Origin: JAWOLE01 sp035263845
Lineage (GTDB): Bacteria > Acidobacteriota > Thermoanaerobaculia > UBA5066 > Gp7-AA6
Assembly (NCBI GenBank): GCA_035263845.1
Contig: DATFQY010000214.1
Coordinates: 1 to 20,353 of the forward strand
Direction of reading: 5' to 3'
DNA: 20,353 nt
How positions within the stretch are numbered: the stretch's first letter is position 1; the number at the start of each line of letters is the position of its first letter. The position numbers and the translations under genes are program-made. The notes under the pieces were generated by a model. That model made no database searches. It was not told the origin of the DNA and worked only from the letters and a program-made list of their open reading frames with translations. Below are positions 1-6,464 of this stretch, in pieces.

Positions 1-239
1 GGCCGGACGTGGCCGGGGTCGTCGTGGAGGACGTGCGCGAGGTCTCGCCGGCGGGCGACCAGGGTCTCGCCGCCGGCGACGTCATCACCGAGGTCAACGG
101 CAAGCCGGTCCGGACCCCCGCCGCGTTCCAGGAGGAGGTCAGCCGGGTCAAGAAGGGCGACTACCTGCGCCTCTACGTCCGCCGGTTCGTGCCCCAGCAG
201 ATCTCCCGCTACGTCCTGATCCCGGTGGACTGGAGTTAG
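1..239 (+). CDS. C-terminal PDZ domain of an HtrA/Deg-like serine protease (5' partial)
   Basis: The reading frame is open from the window edge (first full codon at base 3), so only the last 79 or so codons are visible. The fragment reads as a PDZ domain. It has a GVVVEDV strand, then SPAGDQGLAAGDVITEVNGK (the usual 'A.. AGL..GDVI..vNG' PDZ core), then a helix and a closing strand ending in PVDWS. In HtrA/DegP-type periplasmic proteases such a PDZ follows the trypsin-like domain and binds substrate C-termini. No catalytic residues are in view, so another PDZ protein (a site-2 or C-terminal processing protease) is possible. The TAG stop overlaps the stop of the convergent transporter gene within the four bases TTAG, leaving no room for a terminator. 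Confidence 0.75.
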   Translation, partial: PDVAGVVVEDVREVSPAGDQGLAAGDVITEVNGKPVRTPAAFQEEVSRVKKGDYLRLYVRRFVPQQISRYVLIPVDWS

Positions 240-1168
240 CCGGCCGGGGCGGGAACCGGACGCCGAGGCGAGGCGGCGAGGACCACTCCCGCGAGGATGA
301 GCGCGCCGCCCGCGAAGACGCGGGGCGAGAGTCTCTCTCCGAGGACCAGGCTTCCGAGGAGGACCGCCAGGAACGTGTCCACGAGCGGGATCGTTCCGAT
401 GACCGACACCGGGACCCGCGGGATCAGCCAGAACAGGGCTGCGAACGTCAGCGCGGTGCCGAAGATAGCCAGGTAGAGGAGGGCCGCGACCGCGGTGCCG
501 GTCCACCGCACGGGAGCGCCGCGCTCGAGGACAGCCGCCGCGAGGAGCAGCGCCGCCGAGCCGACCAGCGTCTGTCCCCAGACGTTGAAGACCGGGGAGA
601 TGTTCGCGAAGGACCGCTTGTTCAGGACGTTCGAGTAGGCCGACACGATCGCCGCTCCGCACATCAGGGCGCCGCCGGCGACGAGGCCCCGCGAGGAGGA
701 GGCGGAGAGATGGGAGATCGCCGGCGCCTCGATGACGGCCACTCCGATCAAGCCCAGCGCCGCGGCCAGCACCGTGCGACCCGTCAGCGGCTCGTCGGGA
801 AGGAGGTAATGCCCGAAGAGCCCGACCCAGATCGGGAAGCTCGAGAAGAGGATCGCCCCGAGGCCCGACTCGATCCACTGCGTGGCGACGAAGAGGAAGG
901 CGTAGGAGACGCCGATCTGGAGGAACCCCGACAGAGCGACGAGAAGCATCTCGCGGCGCGTCGGAGGGCTGCTCCGGCGGCCGCGGCGGGTTGCGAACGC
1001 GCCGAGCGCGAAGGGCGCGATCAGCAGGCACGCCAGGGCCATGCGGAGACCCGCGTAGAGAAGCGGCGGCAGGTCTCGCAGGCCGACCTTGATGACGAGC
1101 CAGGTCGAGCCCCAGACGGCGCAACAGAAGACGTAGAGCGCGAGCGGGCGCCCCTTCAGGACGGTCAC
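236..1168 (-). CDS. EamA/DMT-superfamily transporter (downstream paralogue)
   Basis: This 310-residue protein has about ten hydrophobic segments and two EamA repeats (roughly residues 10-150 and 165-300). The first repeat opens with AVWGSTWLVIKVGL; the second ends near LVLGERLSPRVFAGGALILAG. That is the usual signature and length of drug/metabolite exporters in the inner membrane. The substrate cannot be told from sequence; family members export amino acids, nucleotides or other metabolites. The start is GTG at 1168, overlapping the TGA of the upstream paralogue as GTGA, so the two are translationally coupled. The middle region (QIGVSYA, QWI(E/D)SGL, LLP.EPLT.RT) is closely matched in the upstream gene, which points to a tandem duplication. 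Confidence 0.88.
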   Translation of the reverse strand: MTVLKGRPLALYVFCCAVWGSTWLVIKVGLRDLPPLLYAGLRMALACLLIAPFALGAFATRRGRRSSPPTRREMLLVALSGFLQIGVSYAFLFVATQWIESGLGAILFSSFPIWVGLFGHYLLPDEPLTGRTVLAAALGLIGVAVIEAPAISHLSASSSRGLVAGGALMCGAAIVSAYSNVLNKRSFANISPVFNVWGQTLVGSAALLLAAAVLERGAPVRWTGTAVAALLYLAIFGTALTFAALFWLIPRVPVSVIGTIPLVDTFLAVLLGSLVLGERLSPRVFAGGALILAGVVLAASPRRPVPAPAG

Positions 1169-2103
1169 CCGCCGCTCGCCGCCTCACGGGCCCGTGGAGC
1201 GGAGGAGGCCGGACGGGTCCGCACCGTCACCAGCCCCACTCCGAAGAGGATCAGCGCGCCGCCCAGGAATGCGCGGGAGGTCAGCCGCTCGCCCGCGAGG
1301 ACGCTTCCCCACAGCAGGGCCAGGAGGGTGTTCAGGATCGGGAAGGTCCCGACGACGCCGACCGGCAGGCGCGGGATCAGCCACTGGCTGCCGAGGAACG
1401 TGAACGTTCCCACGACCGCGAGGTAGCCGAGCGCGAAGGCGACCGGAAGCGTCCAGCGCGAGGCGACGCCCCGCTCGAAGATCGCCGACGCGCCCAGGAG
1501 GACCGCGACCGCGACGATCGACTGGCCCCAGACGCTGGCGATCGGCGAGACGTCCGCGAGCCGCTTCTTGATGATCACCGCCGAGAGCGCCGAGACGACC
1601 GCGCTGACGAGGACGAGGAACCCGCCCAGGGTGAGTGCCTTGCCCTGAAGGCTTCCCTGACCGATCCGGGCGAGCGCGGGGGCCTGGATGATCGCGACGC
1701 CGCCCACCCCGGCCAGCGTCGCGACGGCCGTGCGCGCGGTCAGGGGCTCGCCGGGAAGGAGGAAGTGGCCGAGGATGGCGACCCAGATGGCGAAGGTCGA
1801 GAAGAGGAGGGCCGTCAGGCCGGAATCGATCCACTGCTCGGCCGTGAAGACGCAGGCGTAGGAGACGCCGATCTGCAGAAAGCCGATCAGGGCGATGGCG
1901 CGGGCCTCCCGGGCGCCAATCGCCGGCCGGGGCCGCGCAAGCAAGACCGCCGTGAGGAGGAGAAAGGCGAGGGCAAGCCGCAGGCCCGCGAAGCGAAAGG
2001 GCGGCAGCCCCTGCAGGCCGATCTTGATGAAGAGCCAGTTGCCGCTCCAGAGGATCGAGAGCAGCCAGAAGGCGGCGAGATCCCGGGCGCGGGGAGGCTG
2101 CAT
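1165..2103 (-). CDS. EamA/DMT-superfamily transporter (upstream paralogue)
   Basis: A second EamA-family permease of 312 residues with two repeats and about ten membrane segments. The N-terminus is LLSILWSGNWLFIKIGLQGL; the second repeat ends LAGERLTSRAFLGGALILFG. I place the start at the ATG at 2103 (MQPPRARDLAAFW) rather than the frame-extending ATG at 2148. The longer version would add 15 non-conserved residues and run across the divergent promoter and start of the sulfoxide reductase gene. No Shine-Dalgarno is seen before 2103, but a TAGCAT hexamer ends 8 nt upstream, so the message may be nearly leaderless. It leads a two-gene operon, with a GTGA overlap to the next permease. Substrate unknown. 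Confidence 0.87.
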   Translation of the reverse strand: MQPPRARDLAAFWLLSILWSGNWLFIKIGLQGLPPFRFAGLRLALAFLLLTAVLLARPRPAIGAREARAIALIGFLQIGVSYACVFTAEQWIDSGLTALLFSTFAIWVAILGHFLLPGEPLTARTAVATLAGVGGVAIIQAPALARIGQGSLQGKALTLGGFLVLVSAVVSALSAVIIKKRLADVSPIASVWGQSIVAVAVLLGASAIFERGVASRWTLPVAFALGYLAVVGTFTFLGSQWLIPRLPVGVVGTFPILNTLLALLWGSVLAGERLTSRAFLGGALILFGVGLVTVRTRPASSAPRAREAASGG

Positions 2104-2111
2104 GGCGACGG

Positions 2112-2117
2112 ATGCTA
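2112..2117 (-). promoter_or_regulatory. Candidate -10 element for the EamA operon
   Basis: On the minus strand the hexamer TAGCAT (TANNNT form) ends 8 nt before the ATG at 2103. Transcription starting about 7 nt downstream of it would give a leader of only 1-2 nt. No clear -35 element is visible. Inferred from position and sequence only. Confidence 0.35.
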
Positions 2118-2143
2118 GTCCAACGCACGCCGTCGGCCGTGAA

Positions 2144-2149
2144 TACAAT
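2144..2149 (+). promoter_or_regulatory. Candidate -10 element for the methionine sulfoxide reductase gene
   Basis: TACAAT lies 7 nt before the ATG at 2157 and overlaps an earlier in-frame ATG (2148). A TG lies two bases upstream, close to the extended -10 arrangement. No -35 is recognisable. The position would put the transcription start at or beside the A of ATG 2157, which is why that start is preferred. Confidence 0.35.
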
Positions 2150-2156
2150 GAATCCC

Positions 2157-2645
2157 ATGCTGACGGCGAGACCCGAGGCTTCCGGCGAACTCTACAAGGA
2201 CCTGGCGGCGTCGCTTGCGTCGCTGCTGGAGGGCGAGCCGGACGCGCTGGCGAACCTCTCCAATGCGTCGGCGCTCCTCGCGGAGGCGCTGGATCGGATC
2301 AACTGGTGCGGGTTCTACATCCTCCGGGGGGAGGAGCTCGTGCTCGGGCCGTTCCAGGGGAAGCCGGCATGCGTGCGGATCCCCATGGGCAAGGGAGTCT
2401 GCGGGACGGCGGCGGCGCGGCGCGAGACGGTGGTCGTGGCGGACGTGGAGAAGTTCCCGGGCCACATCGCGTGCGACGCGGCGTCGCGGTCGGAGATCGT
2501 GGTGCCGATCGTCGAGGGCGGGGCGGTGCGGGGGGTGCTGGACGTGGATGCGCCCGCCGTGGGGCGGTTTGGCGAAGTCGATCGCGCCGGACTCGAGATG
2601 TTCGTGATGGTACTCACCCCTCGAGTCGATTGGACAAGACTCTAG
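2157..2645 (+). CDS. msrC: Free methionine-(R)-sulfoxide reductase (GAF-domain fRMsr, YebR/MsrC type)
   Basis: This 162-residue single GAF domain reduces free L-methionine-(R)-sulfoxide in the cytoplasm, probably with thioredoxin as reductant (family knowledge). All three family cysteines are present: Cys72 in GKPACVRI, Cys82 in GKGVCGTA and Cys106 in PGHIACD. Their spacing of 10 and 24 equals that of the E. coli enzyme (Cys84, 94, 118). SEIVVPI and DVDAP also match the family. I chose ATG 2157 because a -10-like hexamer overlaps the alternative ATG 2148, which would add three residues. The C-terminus after GLEMFV looks atypical (MVLTPRVDWTRL) and runs straight into a repeat-like segment, so the last residues may have been altered by repeat insertion. 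It is divergent from the EamA operon and probably cotranscribed with the next gene. Confidence 0.9.
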   Translation: MLTARPEASGELYKDLAASLASLLEGEPDALANLSNASALLAEALDRINWCGFYILRGEELVLGPFQGKPACVRIPMGKGVCGTAAARRETVVVADVEKFPGHIACDAASRSEIVVPIVEGGAVRGVLDVDAPAVGRFGEVDRAGLEMFVMVLTPRVDWTRL

Positions 2646-2654
2646 AGCACGACG

Positions 2655-2690
2655 GAGAAGATCCTTCGCTTCGCTCAGGATGACAGGGGT
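2655..2690 (+). repeat. Interspersed intergenic repeat of the ATCCTTCGCTTCGCTCAGGA type
   Basis: Between the reductase stop and the ATG at 2694 lies a segment with core ATCCTTCGCTTCGCTCAGGA (2661-2680) followed by TGACAGGGG. ATCCT and AGGAT form a 5-bp inverted pair around an 11-nt loop. Read on the other strand it encodes VILSEAKDL. From memory, that string appears in many spurious ORFs of environmental high-GC bacteria, marking a widespread dispersed repeat. Only one copy is in this window, so its repetitiveness here rests on recall. It also supplies the GGGG used as a weak SD by the next gene. Confidence 0.55.
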
Positions 2691-2693
2691 GCG

Positions 2694-3413
2694 ATGAAGA
2701 CGTTTGGCGGGAAGGTGACGTGGTTGGGGCACGCGGCGTTCTTGTTCGAGTCGCCGAGCGGGAAGCGGGTCGCGATCGATCCCTGGATCGGGAACAACCC
2801 GAAGTTTCCGAAAGGATTCGATTACGGGAGGCTCGACGTGATCGCGGCGACGCACGGGCACTTCGACCACTTCGGGGAGGACGGGATCGCGCTGGCGAAG
2901 AAGACCGGGGCGACGGTAGTCGCGATCTTCGAGCTGGCGCTCCACTGCGGGGCCAACGGCGTCGAGAAGGTCTCGGGGATGAACAAGGGCGGGAGCCAGA
3001 AGGTGGCGGGGATCGAGTTCCGGATGGTCCAGGCGGTGCACTCCGCCGGGACCTCGGGCGCCGGGAAGGAATCGAACTTTCCGTCGGACCCCTGCGGCTA
3101 CGTGCTGACGTTCGAGGACGGATTCCGCATCTACCACGCCGGCGACACCACCGTCTTCGCCGACATGGCGCTGATCGGCGAGCTCTACGCGCCGGACGTC
3201 GCGCTGCTGCCGATCGGCGACTTCTACACGATGGGCCCGCGCGAAGCCGCCAAGGCGTGCGAGCTTCTCTCCGTCCCCCGCGTCATTCCCATGCACTGGG
3301 GCACCTTCCCCGCGCTCCCGGGAACGCCGGCCGCGTTGAAGGCGGAGATCGGCGAGAGAGGTCTCTTCACAGAAGTGGTGGAGCTGACGCCAGGAGGCTC
3401 GTGGCCCGAGTAA
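2694..3413 (+). CDS. UlaG-like metal-dependent hydrolase (metallo-beta-lactamase fold)
   Basis: This 239-residue protein has the compact metallo-beta-lactamase fold of the UPF0173/UlaG-like group. Visible motifs are VTWLGHAAFLFES at the start, IDPWI near residue 29, the metal-binding THGHFDH (His54, His56, Asp58, His59), AVHSAG near 117, HAGDT near 152 and MHWGTF near residue 210. These are enough for a complete two-metal site. It is probably a cytoplasmic hydrolase of unknown substrate; UlaG itself is an ascorbate-6-phosphate lactonase, but nothing here indicates that substrate. The start is ATG 2694 with a weak AGGGG upstream. Its TAA stop ends directly against the stop of the convergent gene at 3414, with no spacer. 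Confidence 0.9.
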   Translation: MKTFGGKVTWLGHAAFLFESPSGKRVAIDPWIGNNPKFPKGFDYGRLDVIAATHGHFDHFGEDGIALAKKTGATVVAIFELALHCGANGVEKVSGMNKGGSQKVAGIEFRMVQAVHSAGTSGAGKESNFPSDPCGYVLTFEDGFRIYHAGDTTVFADMALIGELYAPDVALLPIGDFYTMGPREAAKACELLSVPRVIPMHWGTFPALPGTPAALKAEIGERGLFTEVVELTPGGSWPE

Positions 3414-4550
3414 CTACTGGAGGGGAAGCCTTCCCGCGAAGCCTTCCTCGTACCCGTGGAAGTACTCGAGGGCGGGCTCTGGATATTTCCAGCAGTAGTA
3501 ACCGGCGCCCGAATCGAAGTCCACGAGCCAGAGCCCCTTGACCTCGAGGCCCAGCGACGTGATCCGGCGGACCCAGCGGCCGACGATCTCCTGCTGCTGC
3601 TCCTCGGCGCCGTCCGCGGACTCGTAGCTCGCGACGGCCTCGGCCGTAATCTCGCGGACCTTCGGCAGGGCCTCGCGAGCCTCGTCGAGCGTGAAGATCT
3701 TCTTGTCTTCCGAAGGCGAAGGCGACGCCGAGCCGCCCGCGCGGTCCCGGACGACGGCGATCAACTTCGTGATTCCCTCGGCGTCCTCGCCCCCCGTCTT
3801 CGCGACGTACGCCTCCAGAAGGCCGACCGCCTCCTGCACCTTTCCGAGGCGCAACAGGAGGAGCCCCTTCTCGCGCAGCGCGGAGACGTCCCCTGGCACG
3901 AGAGCCTCGGCGCACTCCAGGGCCGCCAGCGCCTCCTCGAACTTCCCGCGCTTCTCCCAGGACCGGCGCAGGTTCGAGAGCACCCGCAGCAGGATCGAGC
4001 GGGGCGAGTCGGGAAGGAAGGCCTCCTCGGGAAGCTCGATCGTGGTCCCGAAGATAGATCCGACGCGCTCCTGGACGCCGGCGGCGTCGCGCAGCTCGCC
4101 GCCGTCGAAGGGATCGAGGTAGAGCCCGTTGGGAAGGTCCGGACCGCCGACGACGAAGTGGCCCGGCAGTCCGATCCCGGTCAGGTCGAGGCCGGTGCGG
4201 CGCGCGATCTCCAGGACGGCGATCGAGAGCGTGATGGGCATCCCACGCCGGGTCTCGAGGACGTGGGCGACGGAGGAGTTGACCGGGTCGTCGTAGTCGT
4301 CCCGGTCGCCGCAGAACCCTTCCTCGACGAAGAGGACCTGCCGGAGGGCCTCGTGCATCGGCATTCCTCCGGCCTGCCGCGCCCGCCGAACCTTCTCGGC
4401 CAGCTCCTCGATGCGCTGCCGCGCTCCCGAGAGGTCCTCGGTCGGGTCCACGACCGCGGCGATCGCGAGCGCGCCTTCGAAGAGGTCCGGCTCCTCCCCG
4501 CCGGTGGTGAAGGCCTGGAAGCGCTCGACGGCGGACCTGCGGCCGTTCAT
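3414..4550 (-). CDS. SirB1-like transglutaminase-fold/TPR protein fused to a DUF2203 domain
   Basis: This is a 378-residue multi-domain protein of unknown role. Residues from about 30 to 190 match the SirB1/Transglut_core2 family. The landmarks are VNSSVAHVLETRRGMPITLS, then EIARRTGLDLTGIGLPGHFVV and YLDPFDGG. Two TPR-like helical pairs follow (about 195-260; SWEKRGKFEEALAALECAEA and EKGLLLLRLGKVQEAVGLLE). After a Ser/Pro-rich linker, residues 283-378 match DUF2203: KKIFTLDEAREALPKVREIT, a Gln-rich helix, GLWLVDFDSGAGYYCWKYPE and FHGYEEGFAGRLPL. DUF2203 is normally a separate small protein, so the fusion is unusual. The start at 4550 has GGGTGA upstream, overlapping the methyltransferase stop 4 nt away; a start at 4601 would extend deep into that gene. 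Last gene of a two-gene minus-strand operon. Confidence 0.82.
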   Translation of the reverse strand: MNGRRSAVERFQAFTTGGEEPDLFEGALAIAAVVDPTEDLSGARQRIEELAEKVRRARQAGGMPMHEALRQVLFVEEGFCGDRDDYDDPVNSSVAHVLETRRGMPITLSIAVLEIARRTGLDLTGIGLPGHFVVGGPDLPNGLYLDPFDGGELRDAAGVQERVGSIFGTTIELPEEAFLPDSPRSILLRVLSNLRRSWEKRGKFEEALAALECAEALVPGDVSALREKGLLLLRLGKVQEAVGLLEAYVAKTGGEDAEGITKLIAVVRDRAGGSASPSPSEDKKIFTLDEAREALPKVREITAEAVASYESADGAEEQQQEIVGRWVRRITSLGLEVKGLWLVDFDSGAGYYCWKYPEPALEYFHGYEEGFAGRLPLQ

Positions 4551-4554
4551 CGGG

Positions 4555-5190
4555 TCACCCGGTCTTGCGGGCGATCGCGACGCCGTCGCGCAGCGGGACA
4601 ATGACGCTCTCGAATTCGCGGCGCGCGAAGAGCCGGCGGTTGAACTCCCGGATCCCCTCGGTCGCCGCGTCCCGCTGCGAGGCGTCCACGACGCGCCCGG
4701 ACCAGAGCACGTTGTCGGCGAGGAGGAACCCTCCCGGGCGGACCCGCGGCGCCGCGGCCTCGAGGGCCGCCGGATAGCCGTCCTTGTCGATATCCACGAA
4801 GACCACGTCGAAGACGCCGGAAGTCTTCTCCAGGCTCGTCACCGCGTCCCCGACGAGGACCTCGACGCGTTCGAGGAGGTCGAGCCGGCCCAGGTAGCCG
4901 CGCGCCTTCCCGGCGTTCTCGGCGCTCCCGTCGGTGTAGAAGACCTTCCCCCGCGGTCCGACCGCCTGCGCGAAGAACGCGGTCGAGTAGCCGATGGCGC
5001 TTCCGAGCTCGAAGACCCGCGTCGCGGAGATGGACCGAGCGAGAGTCGCCAGGAGCGTCGCCACGGCCGGCCCCACGATGGGGACGTCGTGCACCGCCGC
5101 CTCCCGCTCCATCTCCGCGATGACGGGATGGCGCGGGGGCAGAAGGTCGAGCACGTAGCGGTCCAGCTCCGGAGCCACCAGAGGCTTCAT
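4555..5190 (-). CDS. Class I SAM-dependent O-methyltransferase (CCoAMT/COMT-like family 3)
   Basis: This 211-residue enzyme is of the small cation-dependent O-methyltransferase family. SAM motif I is VFELGSAIGYST (59-70), the acidic motif is FYTDGS (84-89), and the metal-site region is VFVDIDKDGY (130-139) followed by GGFLLADNVLWSGRV (153-167). Asp133, Asp159 and Asn160 fit the divalent-metal ligands of the caffeoyl-CoA O-methyltransferase group. Acceptors in this family are catechol-type or other vicinal hydroxyl groups; the real substrate cannot be told. The ATG at 5190 has no SD, but TAGTAT ends 6 nt upstream, suggesting a leaderless message. It is divergent from the M20 gene 35 bp away and leads the operon with the SirB1-DUF2203 gene. 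Confidence 0.9.
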   Translation of the reverse strand: MKPLVAPELDRYVLDLLPPRHPVIAEMEREAAVHDVPIVGPAVATLLATLARSISATRVFELGSAIGYSTAFFAQAVGPRGKVFYTDGSAENAGKARGYLGRLDLLERVEVLVGDAVTSLEKTSGVFDVVFVDIDKDGYPAALEAAAPRVRPGGFLLADNVLWSGRVVDASQRDAATEGIREFNRRLFARREFESVIVPLRDGVAIARKTG

Positions 5191-5196
5191 GTCCCA

Positions 5197-5202
5197 ATAC
5201 TA
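5197..5202 (-). promoter_or_regulatory. Candidate -10 element for the O-methyltransferase operon
   Basis: TAGTAT on the minus strand is separated by 6 nt from the ATG at 5190, placing the likely transcription start on the start codon. It shares two bases with the plus-strand hexamer TAGAAT (5201-5206) of the divergent gene, so the two promoters may exclude each other. Confidence 0.4.
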
Positions 5203-5206
5203 GAAT
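5201..5206 (+). promoter_or_regulatory. Candidate -10 element for the M20 amidohydrolase gene
   Basis: TAGAAT, five of six matches to the TATAAT consensus, lies 19 nt before the ATG at 5226. The implied leader is about 13 nt without a clear SD. No good -35 element is visible. Overlaps the opposing hexamer at 5197-5202. Confidence 0.35.
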
Positions 5207-5225
5207 CCCCAAACGGCAATCGGCA

Positions 5226-6395
5226 ATGATCCAGAGGCTGCTTCAGGCCTTTCCCGAGCGGGAGTTCGAGTCGCTCGTCGCCACGCGGCGCGATCTGCAT
5301 CGCCATCCTGAGCTCGCGTTCGAAGAGGTCCGCACGGCGGGAATCGCGGCGGAGCGCCTCGCGAGCCTGGGATGGTCCCCGCGCACGGGAGTCGGTCGCA
5401 CGGGAGTCCTCGCCGATCCCGCCTCCGCGGACGGAAACGGGCCGAGGATCCTCCTCCGCGCGGACATGGACGCGCTGCCGCTCCTCGAGGGCACCGGCGC
5501 GCCGTACGCGTCGCAAAACGCGGGAAGGATGCACGCTTGCGGCCACGACGGCCACGTCGCGATCGGCCTGGCGCTGGCCGAGCGCCTGGCGAGGACGCCT
5601 CGCGCCGGCCGCTTCCGCTTTCTCTTCCAGCCGGCGGAGGAGGGAGCGGGCGGCGCGGAGGCCTGCGCCGCCGACGGGGTCCTCGAGGGCGTGGACGCGG
5701 CGTTCGGCCTCCACCTCTGGAACCAGCTCCCCATCGGGAAGATCGGCGTCAACCGCGGCGCGCTGCTGGCGGCGGTGGACGAGTTCTCCATCGAGGTCGA
5801 AGGCCGTGGCGGGCACGGGGCGGCCCCGCACGAGGCCGCGGACACGATCGTCGGCGCGGCGCGCATCGTCGAGGCGCTCCAGACGGTCGTCGCGAGGGAG
5901 ATCTCGCCGCTGGACGCGGCGGTCGTGACGATCGGCAGCATCCACGGCGGGACGGCGTTCAACATCATCCCTTCGATGGTCCGGATGACGGGGACCGCGC
6001 GCTCCTTCACGGAGGAGGTCGGCCGGGCGCTTCCTGAGAAGATGGAGCGCGTGGTTCGCGGCACGGCCGAGGCCGCGGGGGTCCGGGCGAAGCTCGACTA
6101 CCGGCGCGTCAACCGCGCCACGGTCAACGACAGGGCGATGGCCGAGCTCGTCATCGAGACCGCGGTGGAGCTCGTCGGCGAGGAGAACGTGGACACGGAG
6201 ACCCGCACCCTGGGCGGCGAGGACATGTCGGTCTTCCTCGCGCGCGTGCCGGGCTGCTTCTTCTTCGTGGGATCGGCGCCGGCCGGGTCGCATCGCCCGC
6301 ACCACTCCCCCGACTTCGACATCGACGAAAGAGCGCTGGCATTGGGCACAGTGCTTTTCGAGGCTGTCGCCCTGAAAGCAGCAGAACAACTCTAG
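5226..6395 (+). CDS. M20-family amidohydrolase (HipO/AmhX/IAA-amino-acid hydrolase group)
   Basis: This 389-residue zinc-dependent amidohydrolase removes acyl groups from N-acyl-amino acids or related amides. Motifs: RRDLHRHPELAFEE (21-34), RADMDALPLLEGTG (78-91), MHACGHDGH (102-110, with Cys105 and His107 as metal ligands of the M20D group), QPAEEG (135-140, with the general-base Glu) and GLHLW (His163). The dimerisation domain carries GRGGHGAAPHEAADTI, and a late HHSPDFDIDE segment provides the final His. Length is typical and no signal peptide is seen, so it is cytoplasmic. The substrate (hippurate, N-acetyl amino acid, indole conjugate or diaminopimelate precursor) cannot be decided. Its TAG stop is the first element of the repeat that fills the gap to the symporter gene, which may import the same class of compounds. 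Confidence 0.92.
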   Translation: MIQRLLQAFPEREFESLVATRRDLHRHPELAFEEVRTAGIAAERLASLGWSPRTGVGRTGVLADPASADGNGPRILLRADMDALPLLEGTGAPYASQNAGRMHACGHDGHVAIGLALAERLARTPRAGRFRFLFQPAEEGAGGAEACAADGVLEGVDAAFGLHLWNQLPIGKIGVNRGALLAAVDEFSIEVEGRGGHGAAPHEAADTIVGAARIVEALQTVVAREISPLDAAVVTIGSIHGGTAFNIIPSMVRMTGTARSFTEEVGRALPEKMERVVRGTAEAAGVRAKLDYRRVNRATVNDRAMAELVIETAVELVGEENVDTETRTLGGEDMSVFLARVPGCFFFVGSAPAGSHRPHHSPDFDIDERALALGTVLFEAVALKAAEQL

Positions 6396-6462
6396 CTGTC
6401 AGCTATCAGCTATCAGATGCGATTCGACCTGCCTGAAAGCTGACAGCTGAGAGCTGAGAGCT
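6394..6462 (+). repeat. Inverted heptamer repeat (CTGANAG units) filling the gap between two genes
   Basis: The left arm has units AGCTGTC, AGCTATC, AGCTATC, AG at 6394-6416. The right arm has CTGAAAG, CTGACAG, CTGAGAG, CTGAGAG, CT at 6433-6462. The reverse complement of the left arm is CTGATAG, CTGATAG, CTGACAG, CT, so both arms use one degenerate 7-bp unit in opposite orientation around a 16-nt loop. It can fold into a long hairpin. The element begins inside the TAG stop of the M20 gene and ends two bases before the GTG start of the symporter. No SD is present apart from this element. Confidence 0.85.
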
Positions 6463-6464
6463 CC

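Noticed and set aside
2103..2148. Extension of the upstream EamA gene to ATG 2148
   Set aside because: It adds a non-conserved tail, has no SD and would overlap the divergent gene's promoter and start.
2115..3296. A 393-codon minus-strand frame containing VILSEAKDL
   Set aside because: Antisense to the reductase and the metallo-hydrolase; the VILSEAKDL string comes from the dispersed repeat and is a typical false-protein marker.
6394..6462. The regularly spaced short repeats as a CRISPR array
   Set aside because: The units are 7 bp, contiguous and degenerate, without spacers of constant length, and no cas gene is present. The same holds for 14458-14540 and 19498-19533.
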